From: Cheiracanthium punctorium | Taxonomy: Eukaryota; Arthropoda; Arachnida; Araneae; Cheiracanthiidae | Direction: 5' to 3' | DNA: 64,000 nucleotides | Assembly: GCA_038373885.1 (NCBI GenBank) | Contig: JAWZYV010001774.1 | Coordinates: 1,302,001 to 1,366,000 of the forward strand | Shown here: positions 1 to 12,366 of the stretch, one piece after another | Numbering within the stretch: the stretch's first letter is position 1 | Layout: each line of letters begins with the position of its first letter | Notes under the pieces: generated by a model | What the model was told of the DNA's origin: nothing | What the model saw: the letters and a program-made list of their open reading frames with translations, nothing else | The model's database searches: none | Program-made: the position numbers and the translations under genes

Positions 1-758
1 CACCTTTTTTTTTTTTTTGTTGTTGTTTTTATAATTCTACAGAAGAAAATCGCAGCCGTGCATGCTATCTGTATCAAAAAAGCTATAATTATGCATCAGA
101 TTACTGTCTTATTTCCTATTGTGGTTTATTTATTAGGATGCTGATGATGTGTATGGTGTAAAGAAAAGCAGCTCCTTATAACAATTAAAATTAGACATTG
201 ACAAGATAATTCATTGATTAATGTACGATTTGAGTTATTGTTCTTCAGGTACAAAGGCTTTAGTAAAAATATGAAAGTAAAATCTGAGTAAATATGTAAT
301 TAACAAAGGAAAATTTGATAGATCGATATTATTTATAAGTGCACATTTATTTGCGTTGACAACTGTAAATAAGCAGCAAGTAATGCATTAACTATTACAG
401 GGGTAATCGATGCTGTGCTTCTATTTTTTTTATCCAAGTGTAGAAAAAGAAATGTATATTGAATAATTTATTCGCAAAATGTTTCACTAAATTGTACCAA
501 ATCGCACCATGTTCCATCTTATGCTGTTAAATATCTTCAGATGTAATAATTAGTAGTAGTATTATTTAAAAAGGAAATTAAGTTTTTGTAAATCAGCAAT
601 GAAGCATCCCAATAATCTCTATTTACAGACAAGAAGAGAACGCAGAATTTTTCTGTGGAACAACGAAGGCCATCATCTTTCTTCTGTTATTATTTTCTTA
701 ATCTTAAAATTGTTTTACTTGCTCTCTTTCATTGTTTCACCTGTTCTCTTTCATTATT
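1..758. other. AT-rich sequence, nothing recognised
   Basis: No coding exon, TIR or SINE head was recognised here. The one longer open frame is low-complexity and ends in a poly-T tract, so I do not treat it as a gene. Confidence 0.5.
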
Positions 759-794
759 TTAAGGGGTTAGGGGTAGTCAGAATTTTCAAAAAAT

Positions 795-828
<34 letters not shown>

Positions 829-2006
829 ATTTTCTTAAAGTATAGTATCTTAAAAATATTCTCTGAAAGTTTGAAGTGAATCCGACAAATATCTTTCGAG
901 TTATTTAGCGAAGAATAAAAGGCTCTCGAGCGGTCTAATATTTCCGAGAACAATTAGCTAGCGGCATAATTCTCCCTTACCTCCTGAAGTTTTAAAAGCA
1001 ATCAAGCCTATTTATGAAGATCTTAGTAATGAAAATTTACTTTCAAGATGTGTAGGTGGATTTAATCAAAATAATGATGAGAGCTTCAACCAACTAGTGT
1101 GGAAAATATGCCCAAAAACTATCAATACTAGTTTTACCATTGTTCAAATTGCTGCATACGTAGCTATGAGTGTATTTAATGAAGGGACAAAGTCATTATT
1201 AGTAATAATGAACACACTGGGACTTAGTTGTGGGCCTAATTCGCATCGGTATACTGAAAAACCGATAGTGTACGTGTAAAAGTAGCTGATCAGCGCGCTA
1301 ACGACAACAGTCGCGAAGGTAAAATTCGACGTAGACAACAACAAATTGATGTTTTAGAAAGTTCTACAACGGCTGAAGAACTCTTATATGGTCCAGGAAT
1401 AGATGACTCAGTGTAAGTATTGAAATTATTCGTATTACTGTACATCAATCGACTGTAAAACTTTAAATGCGTTTTTCTCAAAACTATGTTTTTTGAACTG
1501 GTGACCACTGTAACTCAAAAACCGCTCGATAGATTTGAATGAAACTTATACAGCTTTTAGAAAACATAAAAAGCTAGTGCCTGATCGAAGGATTTTTTTT
1601 TAACTTCGATTTTTTATAAACAATTAATTGTTGGTTTTTTCCCGAAAATCTGCAAAAAAATTTCCTGAGACCGCCATTTTGTTAATTTTGAAAAAAACAA
1701 AAAAAAACTTTGATCAGGCACAAGATTATCTATCCATAAAAATAATCTTTTTTGTTTCATTGATTTTAGATGAATCTCCAAGGAGCTGTAATGGTCACCG
1801 CAAGGACCCATTATTAAAACCTGTTCAACTTAGACCGCCATAACTTGTAAAATAATTATTATTTTTTTTTAATTTAAGTGAAGTAATGTTAAACTATGAT
1901 GAAATTATACTATGTTTTTACTTATGTGAAATAGACTTAATTACTAGTAAAAAAATTAATAAAAAATGGCATTTTTTCACGCCTCTGTCTACCCCTAACC
2001 CCTTAA
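759..2006 (+). mobile_element. TTAA-flanked DNA transposon, Kolobok-like, internally degraded
   Basis: The two ends are inverted repeats: GGGGTTAGGGGTAG at 763 and its complement CTACCCCTAACCCC ending at 2002, each bordered by TTAA (759-762 and 2003-2006). A TTAA target duplication is typical of the Kolobok and piggyBac superfamilies. The coding relic inside (962-1416) does not look like piggyBac, so Kolobok-like is the better guess. At about 1.24 kb it is too short to hold a full transposase, so it is a deletion derivative. Confidence 0.6.
962..1416 (+). pseudogene. C-terminal relic of a Mutator/Kolobok-like transposase
   Basis: After a stop at 959-961 the frame reads LPPEVLKAIKPIYEDLSNE, then GGFNQNNDESFNQLVW, AAYVAMSVFNEG and IMNTLGLSCGP. 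It resembles, from memory, the C-terminal block of a transposase-derived family common in arthropod genomes (LPxEVLxAIKPxYxDL ... NANESFN ... W). A one-base frameshift near 1262-1270 moves the continuation (DSVRVKVADQRAND...) into another frame, and that part ends in TAA at 1414-1416. The upstream two-thirds of the protein is absent, so it cannot be active. The protein assignment is moderately secure; the superfamily name rests on the TTAA-bordered TIRs around it. Confidence 0.6.
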
Positions 2007-2427
2007 ATACCCCCTACTAGATGCTGTGCTCCCCCAATGGTTCCCGATTTGATTCAACAAACAATGCAGTGAAGCCGTGGCGCACGCAAGGGAGGGATCC
2101 AGGGGGTCTGGACCCCTCCCAGAAGAGTTAACTTTGCTTCATTATATCAGCATGTAATTTTTGACAGTTTGATACACCATAAGACTTTACCAAATTCTTA
2201 TTTTTAGTAGTTAAGATAAATAAAAAAACATAGTTTACAAACATGAAAGTAGAATCGTGGAAGAGTCTATAAAATGTATCACGATAAAAAATTTATGTTC
2301 TACATTTTTTCAGGTGTTTGTCAGAACTGATCCGTGAACGTCGGCCGCCCGCATGCAAATTAAAATAGACACCCCCCCCCCCTTTACCAATCTTATGCTT
2401 TATTTTTTTCTTTTTCGGCGTCTTTAA
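2007..2427. other. Spacer with a possible transposon terminus
   Basis: The stretch around 2070-2130 (GGCGCACGCAAGGGAGG and a run of CCCCTCCC) looks like the end of a non-autonomous DNA element of the 'GGCGTAGCNAGG' kind also seen at 27817 and 28343, but no partner end was found. Nothing coding was seen. Confidence 0.3.
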
Positions 2428-2640
2428 TTTGGCTGTAGGGAATGCAATCCCGAACGGGAACGGGATCCTGCGGGATCCCGCACAAATTTTTGCGGGACTA
2501 GTCCCGCGGGATTACGATCCTAATCCCGCGGGATTGACACTGAGAAATAATTTTTTTTATTACAGTTTCACGCTACTTTCCCAATCAACAGACCGAAATA
2601 TTTTGCATATTTATGTTTCTCATCAACAATAAATGGATCA

Positions 2641-3563
2641 ATAATGTTACGAATTTTCGGGGCAACCCGCTGCTCTGGGGCTTAAAATGGTTTAAAATTC
2701 GTATTCTACGCTTCAAATAGATAAATTTTGCTTTTTGTTGCATCAAAATCGGCCAATTAGAACCAGAGATACGGAGGTTTCGCTTTCCCATATGTTTTTC
2801 TATGGGGCTTCTAGAAATCTCGAGAAATATTAGTCCTACGGCTTCGATCTCTTCACATTTGGGGACTTATTTTTGGCGCCAAATTTGGCGATATTTCGCC
2901 AAAAGTCGCCAAGCTTGGCGACTTTTTGGTCATTTGGCGCGATTTTCCCAATGGGGCCTGGAAGTTGTTTTTCCTGCATTAAAAACGCATAATAACCTAA
3001 CATTTCTCTTCTATGACGTAATCAGAAGTCTCACTTTATCTGGAATCTTCGAAGAATATACTTTTCTAGAAACTGCTCGCAGCTTCTGCCCCCTCTATAA
3101 ATTCCACCAGCGCGCTGCTCCGACAGTTCAGTGCGAGTTGAACGCTCAATGTGTGAAGAGCTGTCAGTGAGAGTACGCTTGCTTTGATAGTGTTATAGAA
3201 GACGTGTTTTAGCTTGCTTTACGAAGCTGTTTTCAAAGTGCTGTGTGTAAATTTTTCATTACTGTGTCTTAAGGGATTGTGTACGATATCTCTTGAATAT
3301 TTTCACTGAATTTTTGCCTGTGAAAGTGACTTATTTTGTGTGAGAAATACAGCATTTGTGAGAGCTTCTGGTCTAAGAGAACTGTTAAAAGCACATTACT
3401 GTTTAATTGTGCTTGTGAATTGTGAACAGCTGATTGTTCTACGAAGTTCTAGAAGCAATAAAGTTTGTGTTCCATCCTGACAAGTGATTTTTTTTACTTT
3501 TTACACCAACTGGACTTTAGAACGTCGAACCACAGGAGTAGCAGAGTAATTCCGCAACAATAA
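2641..3563 (+). mobile_element. Solo LTR of a Gypsy-type retrotransposon
   Basis: The LTR runs from TGTTACGAATTTTCGGGG (2645) to ...TCCGCAACA (3559), so it has TG..CA ends and is flanked by the 4-bp duplication ATAA (2641-2644 and 3560-3563). It carries a TATA box with a downstream initiator and an AATAAA at about 3458, which set its orientation to +. No gag-pol or second LTR is present, so it is the product of LTR-LTR recombination. It lies inside the hAT-type element and is therefore younger. Gypsy rather than Bel/Pao is inferred from the ends and the 4-bp duplication. Confidence 0.75.
3096..3132 (+). promoter_or_regulatory. LTR core promoter: TATA box and initiator
   Basis: TATAAA begins at 3096 and an arthropod-type initiator TTCAGT lies at 3127-3132. 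The spacing puts the start site about 30-35 bp after the TATA box. This is a retroelement promoter and not evidence for a host gene. Confidence 0.55.
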
Positions 3564-4201
3564 TTACAAATTTTAATTTAAAGTTTTATTTTTTAAATCA
3601 TCTTCCAATGGGAGTCTGGATCGAACATCTAAATTTAACCATTGTAATATAAATTTTTCGTAAAGTTCCCATTTTCCAAATGAACTGAAATATTTCATAC
3701 TATTTATCTCTTGGAGAACAGCCACGAATTAATTATAAAAAGTTTTCATTTTAGTTTTTAATTTTTTTATAATTCACACTTTTAATTATTTTACTAAAAT
3801 TAAATTCAGACTAGGAAATGGTTCATTGGATTTGTTCGATTTTGTACGTTATTTTTTTCAGCAACTAAGAAAATAACGTAAGTATGTTAACATATCTACA
3901 AATTGTATATTCCTCATTTTTAGCAACTAACATAAGAGATAACTTATTATTCTGAATATCATGATTATAATTTTCATATTTCTAAGTTATTGTATTTATT
4001 ATACCATTAATTATTATTTTATTAAAGCTAAACTTCATTGTGCTTAAGATCTTACTTTTCTACTTTCTCTGTTGAAATGAAGTCCTAACTAAATAAAATG
4101 TCAATCCCGCGGGATTGCAGGATCCCGCGGGATCAATGAATCTCAATCCCGAAATCCCGCAGGACGAAAAACAGTGCGGGATTGCATTCCCTATTTGGCT
4201 G

Positions 4202-7200
4202 CCCACATGCTGTGCACTATCTTGTCCCCGTTATGATCTGATGTCACAGCTTTATGTGCTTTCATATCCTTTCCAGTGTCCTCGCGTAGTTGAAAATTTT
4301 GTGTTGTGAGATAGGTTGTATATACGACGTTTTGAAACGCATAAACAATTATTTTGGACACTTATAAACAGTCCTCTAATTAATTTACGCTATTCCCTAA
4401 CTATATATCACCATTTACCATATAAATAGTAATGAATAAGAATGTTGGCGCTTCTTACAGTCGACGAAAAGCTTTTGCTGCGTTCCAAGAGATATATCCA
4501 TTTGCGTTAGATAGATCGCGTTGTAGAGCGAATCCACTTTAGTCATGTTGTTATAGTAAAATCTAAAGACAGTACCTTTAATCTCCTTCAATTAGACGTA
4601 TTAATATTTTAAAATTTTGATTCCGGGTATGTGATCCGTATTTATGGCATTATTATTTTAAAAGATTTTTGCGAATTAAAATTTCGGTTATTTATTTACT
4701 TTTTTACCCCGCCTGTGTTATTTATAAATTGATACAAACAATTAACCCTATCACAAAAATAAACCAACCATAAAGAAAACACAATTTTCTAATGTAAACT
4801 TTTTTTTTCCAAATTCTTTTTTTTCTGGTAATTTATTAAAGTTAGTGTATTTATAATAATTCATGACAAGTTTTATGTAGAATTTCAATTTATAATTATT
4901 ATTCAACTATTATTATACGTATATTATTATTATTTAACTGTCCTATGAATAGAACGGCTGCCCAATATTGATAAAAATGGATGGATATTTAATTCACTGA
5001 TATGACACTCTCAAATCACTTTGCATATAATCAATAAGGAAAATATTCAACGCTTTCGATTATTATATCTACAATGCTAAAGATGTATGTATGTATGCTT
5101 TGCTTGTTGCTGCTTCTTCTGACTTTTCAAGAAAGACTTAAGAGGTGATTGTTTGTTTTATGACGTTTAAACGTTAAGTTGCTTAAGAATCGTAAAAATA
5201 CATAACATCATTATGCTCTTTGGCACATTTTAAAAATGCTTTTTGCCATCATTGTTAAAGGTTCAGGTGGATTTAATCCGGCATGCAATAAAAGTTTTTC
5301 CCGATTTCAATGAATTCGCCGTTCTTACATCCAGCTGCCGACCCCATTTAATCCACACTTAATGATGTGTTTACCTTCCCTGCATGGATGAGAAAATGGG
5401 ATGGAGTCCAAAACGTGAAGGCGGGAGGGCCCCCCTCAGGAAGCACTCGAGAGCATTCGATTCATTAAGAATCGAAAAAGTATCAAAATAAAAGTGATCC
5501 GATTTCATTTTCACTTCCGAAAAAAATAATTGATTGTACACAAAAGCCAAACGATTTTTTCTTTTCTTAAAATAAATCATAAATTCGTAAGCAATTCGTA
5601 GAGTAGAACACGAATCAGAACAGCATTTCCTAGATTTTCGCGTGTTGACTTCGCTTCAAAAATAGAACATCTTTCGAATATCAATCGCACAAGAGAGAAC
5701 GAGATTATCGATGGCTTGTCTTTCGAACACCATCCGAATGAAAATTAATAACACTTTTCTTTGTTCTTTTCACTCGCTTTTCACTTTCGGATGAGAAACA
5801 AAATGGGAGCACTGGGAGAGGAATCTTACTTCATTCATTTCGGCAATTAATGGATCGTAAACAAGCTATGGGAGTGAATGGCCCTAAAAGAAAATAAAGA
5901 AAGAAAAAAAAAAAAACATTTTTTCTGGATTCTTTTTATAGAAACGAGAACGAGAATGAGAGTGCATTGATGAAGAAGTTTGTAAGCATGTCCGGGTGCG
6001 GCAAGGTCTCTTAGATTAATATGTCGGAAAGTTTTCCGATCAGTGCAGTTAGGCCTACATTTGAAAGATCAGAGTAGTTTTCATTCGAGTAAGGCGTGCT
6101 TCAAAGCTTCTCCAAGATTCATAGATCTATTCGGGCTCACTTATGAAGACCGACGGTCACTGACGGATTAATGCAATTTTTTGGGTAGGGGGGGGGGGGT
6201 TAGCTGGAAGATGCAATGGATCAGAAGATTCAGAGAGTCAGAAGATTTAATGGATACGCATACATTTTATGGAAGTAAAATAGGATCTTATACATTAATT
6301 TCTTTTTTCTCGGAATGGGCGATTATCCCCAATCCGTACTTGCCGAGAGTTGGTTCTAGATATTTGATAATCCCCTATCCAGTAACATCCATAGAGAAGG
6401 AATATAGGTGGAGGGAGCAATTGTAACCCTAAACTGAAGCGTGCACACGAGTCACGTTACTTGTGGTCAAGCGGGGTGGAATTTCTCCATTTCTTTTGCT
6501 GTTCTCCATAGCTTTGTGTGAGGTCGATGGTTCTAATCCAAAAAAAGGGTGCATTATTTCTCTGCATATGGATGCAATGAAAAATTCTTGAAAGGAGGAC
6601 AACTGGCATTTCACAGGAAAGCTATGTTTTGCAATTTTAGCCGTTTAAAATGTATGAATGTTCTTTAAAACACTAGATTGACAATTTGGCAATTATATTA
6701 ACTCGCCAAGTATTGCAGATCTGAAAGTCAAGTAATTTAACTTTTAATTTCAAATTAAAATTAAAAATCAGAGCAAAATAAAATTTACTCTTTATTTGCT
6801 CAGTTAATATAACAGGTTATTGTTTTAGAATGTCTATTGGCGCTGTAGTGCCTCACTCATGTTTCTTTCTTAAACATTCTATTTTTTCAAAATGTCCTTA
6901 TTGTTAAGGTAATTTTTTCCGACTATTAGTAACAAATTGAACTTTTTAAGCTGATCCACTGAAGCTATATTTCTCTGTTTTTGGACAAAGAATATCACAA
7001 ATCATGAGGGGAGGGGAAATACCATTTCATTATGTTAACAGAACATGAATTTCAATTAACGAATTCACTATATATGTGTATATAAATGTAAAGATATTGC
7101 TAAAAAAATCAGCTGTTTAATACGTTCATATTAACTCTAGTAACAATATGGTTTAAAATACTAGATCGCATCCCGCCTCCCAAAATGGAAACCTATATGC

Positions 7201-7486
7201 GCTGCTGAATACAAACTTTGAATTTTAAATTGCTTAATATTCTGAAAAAAATGTTGTCGATGTATGCATTATTTTATTCTGCATAAATAAGTTTCTAGTC
7301 TTTTCAGCGTGACCAGCATTAAAAAAAAAGATGTTTTATTGAAATTTCGGACCTTTTTTAAAAATAAAAATTGCTATTTTGATAAATTATAACAATTGTG
7401 AAAAAAGTAGTGTTTTGTTATACGAAATGCAAAGCGATGCTGTATCCTACAAATTTTTTTTCATCAAGAATTACTTTTTTTTAAGC
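4202..7486. other. AT-rich sequence without recognised genes
   Basis: No exon with a convincing protein, no TIR pair and no tRNA-like head were recognised. The open frames near 5371-5580 and 6181-6426 look like chance. Confidence 0.45.
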
Positions 7487-7684
7487 TTTCCTAAAGATCT
7501 ACAGAGAAGACTTCTTTGAAAAACACAGTTAAAAAGAGCAGGATTTAAAGCTTTAGATTATTTCAAGCTGCGTTCAAAGCATTTTACAGAAGATTGCTTT
7601 GAGAAAGCAAAATTTGGAGGAATGTGGTTGAAGAAGGATGCAATACCAACCATCTACAATTTTCCTCATCATCTCCACCTAAAA
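7487..7684 (+). pseudogene. THAP zinc-finger relic
   Basis: One frame reads FPKDLQRRLL, a TGA stop where the family has Trp, then KTQLKRAGFKALDYFKLR, SKHFTEDCFEKAKFGG and WLKKDAIPTIYNFP. The order F-P..., HFTEDCF and LKKDAIPTIF is the C-terminal two-thirds of the THAP C2CH DNA-binding domain. It includes the Cys of the second metal pair (HFTEDC), the His before it and the AIPTIF-type signature. The N-terminal CxxxC half is not readable. THAP domains occur in P-element and Kolobok transposases as well as host factors. With a stop and no surrounding gene, a transposon relic is the likely origin. Confidence 0.65.
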
Positions 7685-9527
7685 TATATTCTCATCAAGC
7701 TTGATAATGTACATTACTAGATTAACTCATTTAATAATGTACATTACTATATTTTATTACAATGTTTCATAACAAAATCAAAATAATACAAAAAATACAA
7801 CAAAATAAAATGTTTCAAAAGCCAAAACTTCAAAGTAATTCTGCAAAACAAAATTTAAGACTAAATAATTTCAAAATAACTAGAGAGGGAGAAAATAAAC
7901 AGTGCTGCAAAAACCATTCCCCCCCATTCCCTTTCTAGAAAAATAAAATGCTTGAGTTTGCGAACCAAAGGGCGATAAGCAGCCAAATCCGCTTCTTCTT
8001 CTTCTCCTACTACACTCTTATCTTAGCTTCAACTTTCCCGGGAAAATACAATAGGAGGCTCCCTCCACCTATATCCCTTCTCTATGGTAACATCCTCTTG
8101 TGTTCACGGCCATTTCAGGCTGAATATCCCAGGCATCTTGACCAGTGCCGTATTTAAGGGGGATTCCGATGGGGCCGTGCCCTCACGAAAATGGGCAACA
8201 AATATTAGGCTAGGTGAGAGCAAAGGTCTGCAGTTTTGAATTATAACTCATTTCTGAAAAATTACAAAAAGTTATGGACCTAAACTGTTTATTAGAATAT
8301 AGCTTAGACCTTTTCCAGTCATCTTAAATGATTACTTTTATCTAAAATATAATACATAAAAACTGGGAGTGACTTCTACCGACTTTGATATTTTCGGATA
8401 TTTGCCCCATCTAATGGGGTAATGTAAAGATCCGAAAATAATACCCAAAGGGAATAATATTCAAAAATCTCCTCCCCAAAACCTTCTGATAAGGATCCAA
8501 ATTTTGGCGGGAAACTCCGGAAAAACCAACTTTAGAACGTTATAACCTGTATTATTATTTAGTTATGATACTTTATCTGATTTTAAATGACTCCGGTAAA
8601 AATAATAATTTCTAAATTCTCTGATGGCTGAAAAACAGTCATAGTTTTCAAAGAATTTTCGTTCAGGTAATGTCCCCCACCCCATCCCCAAACAAAACAA
8701 ATAAATAAATAAATAAATAAAAACCGAACTTAATACCCCACTGATCTTGACCGTACTTCCACTCTATTGTTACGCCTCTGAACTGAACACATTTCCCACA
8801 TAAAAATTTTCCACGCTCTGTAAAACATAAACGCGAAAAAGCATTTATGAAAAATTATAAAATAAAAAGTTTTCGAAAAAAAGATAATTATAATAATAAC
8901 TACGTGCCCCTGTCTACTGTACGTTTCATGTAAAATGTAACATCGTGCATAAATTACGCTCTTTAACTCTTCCCAAAAAGTGTGTTAAGAAAATAAACAA
9001 ACAAATAAATAAAAATGAACATTATCTGTAAAAACGCGTGAGCATTACGGGTCGATTTTTCTCGAAATTACTCATTTCAAAAAATGGGGACTGTGTGTCA
9101 GTTTCAAGGGGTCACCGCTGTAATTAAACGAAGAACACACAACGAAGAGGGGGGAGGAATAGGGAAAAAACAAAGGACACAAAACATGTTGCCGAAATGA
9201 AATGAACTAAAAACCGGATTTATATGATGATGATCATAGTATGAGTGTTTCTTTAAAAAAAAAAAAAGAAAGAAAAAGAAAAGAAACGACCCTATGGTGA
9301 CGACATGCCAATAACTTTAAAATTCTCTTATCGCCATTTTTTTTTCTTCCTAGAACTCGTTTTCTTGTGCATAGATTAAAGTTCTTCCCAAGTCAGCAGT
9401 TTCATCTTCTGAAAAGATGCTAAACTAACAAGACGCGCGTTTTTGACCTCTGTCAGTCTGTCTTTCGTGGGGGTTATATTATTCGAGGCATCGATTATGT
9501 CACTTGGAGAGAGAACTTGTCCGATCC
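7685..9527. other. AT-rich sequence, simple repeats only
   Basis: An (ATAA)n microsatellite lies at about 8699-8722 and a purine-rich run near 9255-9290. The start 'CAGTGCCGTATTTAAGGG' near 8142 resembles a DNA-transposon end but has no partner that I could see. Confidence 0.4.
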
Positions 9528-9905
9528 TTAACCCGTTAACACGCAGTGCTCCCGCTCTGGAAATACCAAACTCTGACGTTTTGACTGTTGTCAGTCACGA
9601 AGAATAGATTTTATTTCTATAAAAATAGTTGCGGGTGACATAGCTCTACGAGAATCCTTTACCTTTTAGCACGTCATTTCCCGTAAAAAAAAATGTCACG
9701 ATTATTTTTAACAGCACTGACATCTGCTGGAAAATGGAAGAATGCGAGAACAGCTGGATAGATTGCCCAATGCTGAAAAAGGGCAGCCGTTGCCATCCCT
9801 CGACTTAACTGCCGGCAAGATGGCGGACGATCGAAATGTTCATCGCGTTGCCACAGATCTAGCGACCCTTTTTTGACGACAGCTGGCTGTGCCCGCGCAG
9901 AGCCA
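9528..9905. repeat. TTAA/CCC-ended repeat family P, copy 1
   Basis: It begins TTAA then CCCGTTAACACGCAGTGC at 9532 and aligns almost base for base with 20828-21196 over about 370 bp. Shared blocks include CTCCCGCTCTGG, GTTTTGACTGTTG, CACGTCATTTCCCGTAAAA and CTGGATAGATTGCCCAA. A shorter match lies at 26795-26885. TTAA plus CCC ends suggest a piggyBac-type miniature element. The right end is not clear here. Confidence 0.65.
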
Positions 9906-10021
9906 AAAAGAATGAAAAAACTGGTCACGCTAAGCTTTTGCCCCACATCATTAAAATAGAGTTTTAAGATATATAATTTTGAAGAAATCACCGTCAAAAC
10001 TTTTTTAGTCACCTGCCTACT

Positions 10022-10152
10022 TGTGGCTTGACCACTACGGAGGTCGCAGACGTTGGCCATTTCATTATGGGGGCACTTATTAGGTAGACCAACGTTACCC
10101 CCTATACATGATCACCTAATTTTGAATCAATTACAGATGAGATAGATAGCAA
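10022..10152 (-). mobile_element. SINE family C, fragment
   Basis: The stretch GCTTGACCACTACGGAGGTC ... GGCCATTTCATTATGGGGGC is the complement of part of the delimited SINE at 54460-54828. It is followed by TAATTTTGAATCA...AGATGAGA, also shared. The tRNA-like head is missing. Confidence 0.55.
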
Positions 10153-11016
10153 CTGAAATCAGCCCCCCCCCCATTGGAGCTACAACAGACTTTACGTGTC
10201 CCAGGCAATGAATAAAGTAAAATTAATAATAAAGCATTCACGCCTCAAACATCGATTGCAAAGCACTTTCCAGCTCAATCACATTCGCGCTTACGCTTCT
10301 GGCTAATCTATTCACACCCTGTTGTTACTTCCCGGTACTGGTCTTCCTGATCCAGCTGGATTAAAGGTCACAGGACACTGTGTCACAGAGCGGGCGTTCA
10401 ATGACACCACGTCGGGAAGCAACGATGAACTGGGAAGGGACATCACTTACGCCCCCTCTGATATTGCGAAAAATCAGAGCGAACAGGTTTAAACCAATAA
10501 AACACTTAAAAGTGTTTTTAAATAGCTGCTTTTAGATCCCAATCGCCCACGAGAGCTGTTTTATGGTATATTATGATGTTCAGCTTTGTTGGTAAATCTT
10601 AAAAATCGAAACCACAAATATTACTCAACTTTGTTGAAAAGTGTTCAAAAGGAGAATTAAGAAAAAAGGAATTATAATTTTTTTCCAGAGACGCAGGTAC
10701 TACATGATGCATGTGCAATAACATAACTGAAGATGACACTAGATACAGGATGTCTGAAAAGTTGCATTCTGCATGATTTGCCTTTTTTCTCAGAATGCAC
10801 CTCTGTGATAAGGAAAAAATGACACTGATGATTATGTCACAATCAGCTTCTATTTTACAGCTCTCCTACCTTATCTTATCGGTTCGACAATGTATCCCCA
10901 CATGTCGTCGATGCCGGTAAGCTGGGACACCTGTTACCCGATTGTAATTCTGCACCCCCGTTTCAGAACGTCGTCGTCGTGCAAGGTTTTAGTATTTTCT
11001 TTCTCATCCTATTCCG
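10153..11016. other. Upstream region of the PhzF-like gene
   Basis: No coding sequence. A transcription start is expected shortly before 11017, in the GTCGTCGTC...TTTTAGTATTTTC stretch, but no TATA box stands out. This is a position guess only. Confidence 0.35.
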
Positions 11017-12331
11017 ATGGAGTCCCGATCAGCTGCCGATGAATCCTCACTGCCGATGTTTACCGTGGACGCTTTTACGAGCGAGCCTTTCAAGGGAAAT
11101 CCTGCGGCCGTCTGCCTCATCCCCTATGGAAGGGTGAGTGTGGATCGTTGTCAATCGTCATTGTTATTGCCGACTGGTTCATGCTACAGAGGGGGCTGAA
11201 GCCCTCTTTAGGGTTTAGAAATAAAAATGAAAATCCTTTAAAAATAGAGAGTTTTTTTCTTAATTAATGAATTAAAATATTTTATTTAAAAAAAATTGTC
11301 GCCAAATAATTTCGGAACTATTTTTTTACACAAAAATGTTGCTAATAAAGATATATACTTACAGTTGATTATAACGTCACTAAAGAGTTGTTTATTGCCA
11401 TTGTTATTTACTCACTGATTCATAATCTCACTGACTGTGTGTGTGTGTGGGGGGGGGGGGGGGGGGCTATAGGATTTGAAGCCCTTTGTTGAAATAAAAG
11501 TGGAAATCCTTTAAAAATGGATTTGTTGCGTAATTAATGAATTAAAATATTTTATGATTAATACAAATTTCTTATTAATTTAAATTAAAATTTCTTCAAT
11601 TAATTTCGAATAGTTTGTTTCCAAAAAAAAATTGTTTATTCAATAAACATTTCTAATTAGTACACAATGAACTCGATGAACTCGAATATAACGTTTCGTT
11701 GAACTCGACTATAACGTCATTAAAGAAACTAGATAACTATTTATTATAAACCAATTAGGTTAATCGAGAGCTTGTGTTCAGTGAGCCAGTGAGACAGAAT
11801 ATTTGGACATTGTGAAAGATTTGTCAGTCTAATCAAGTTAAACAGTACTTGCAGCCCCTTTCTCCCATTTTTACCCCACCAAAAAGTACGATTTAGCACT
11901 GGTAAAAGAAAACTGGAACACAATTCCCAGTTTCTAATTTTACTAACCCTATTTCCATTGCATTTGCCTACAGCAACTTAGAAATAATAGTTCGTTTTTT
12001 TTTTTTCGGCCTGTGCTGCGCTCCCCAAACTCCACCAAACAGTGGGATATAGTAAAAACAATGAAGAGCTACGCGAATTTCTAGTTTTGCTAGCCTTGTT
12101 TCTGATGTTGCCAACAGAATTTTTGAAAAACGCCGTTTTTTTTTGGGCGTTGCACAAGAGCATTTATAAATTATTTTAAATGTTTATTATATGTATTATG
12201 AAAATATTTATTACTCGTATAAATATTTTCATCTATTTTAATTTTCTAATTTCAAATAAGTTATCGAATTATTTTGCATAAGAACGTGGGGGAAAAAAAG
12301 AAAACAGACCAATTCATGAATTATTAGAGGA

Positions 12332-12366
<35 letters not shown>

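Larger units (their letters stand above)
2428..4201. mobile_element. Non-autonomous hAT-type element with about 100-bp TIRs
   Basis: It starts TAGGGAATGCAATCCCG at 2436 and ends with the complement at 4193. Both ends are flanked by the 8-bp duplication TTTGGCTG (2428-2435 and 4194-4201), the length expected of hAT integration. The TIRs run about 100 bp and are built of the repeated motif ATCCCGCGGGAT, itself a palindrome. No transposase is present. About 915 bp of the interior is a solo LTR (2645-3559), so the element proper was about 0.84 kb. Confidence 0.85.

Noticed and set aside
2802..3170. 122-codon frame with a good TATA region downstream
   Set aside because: It lies inside the solo LTR; the promoter features are those of the retroelement.
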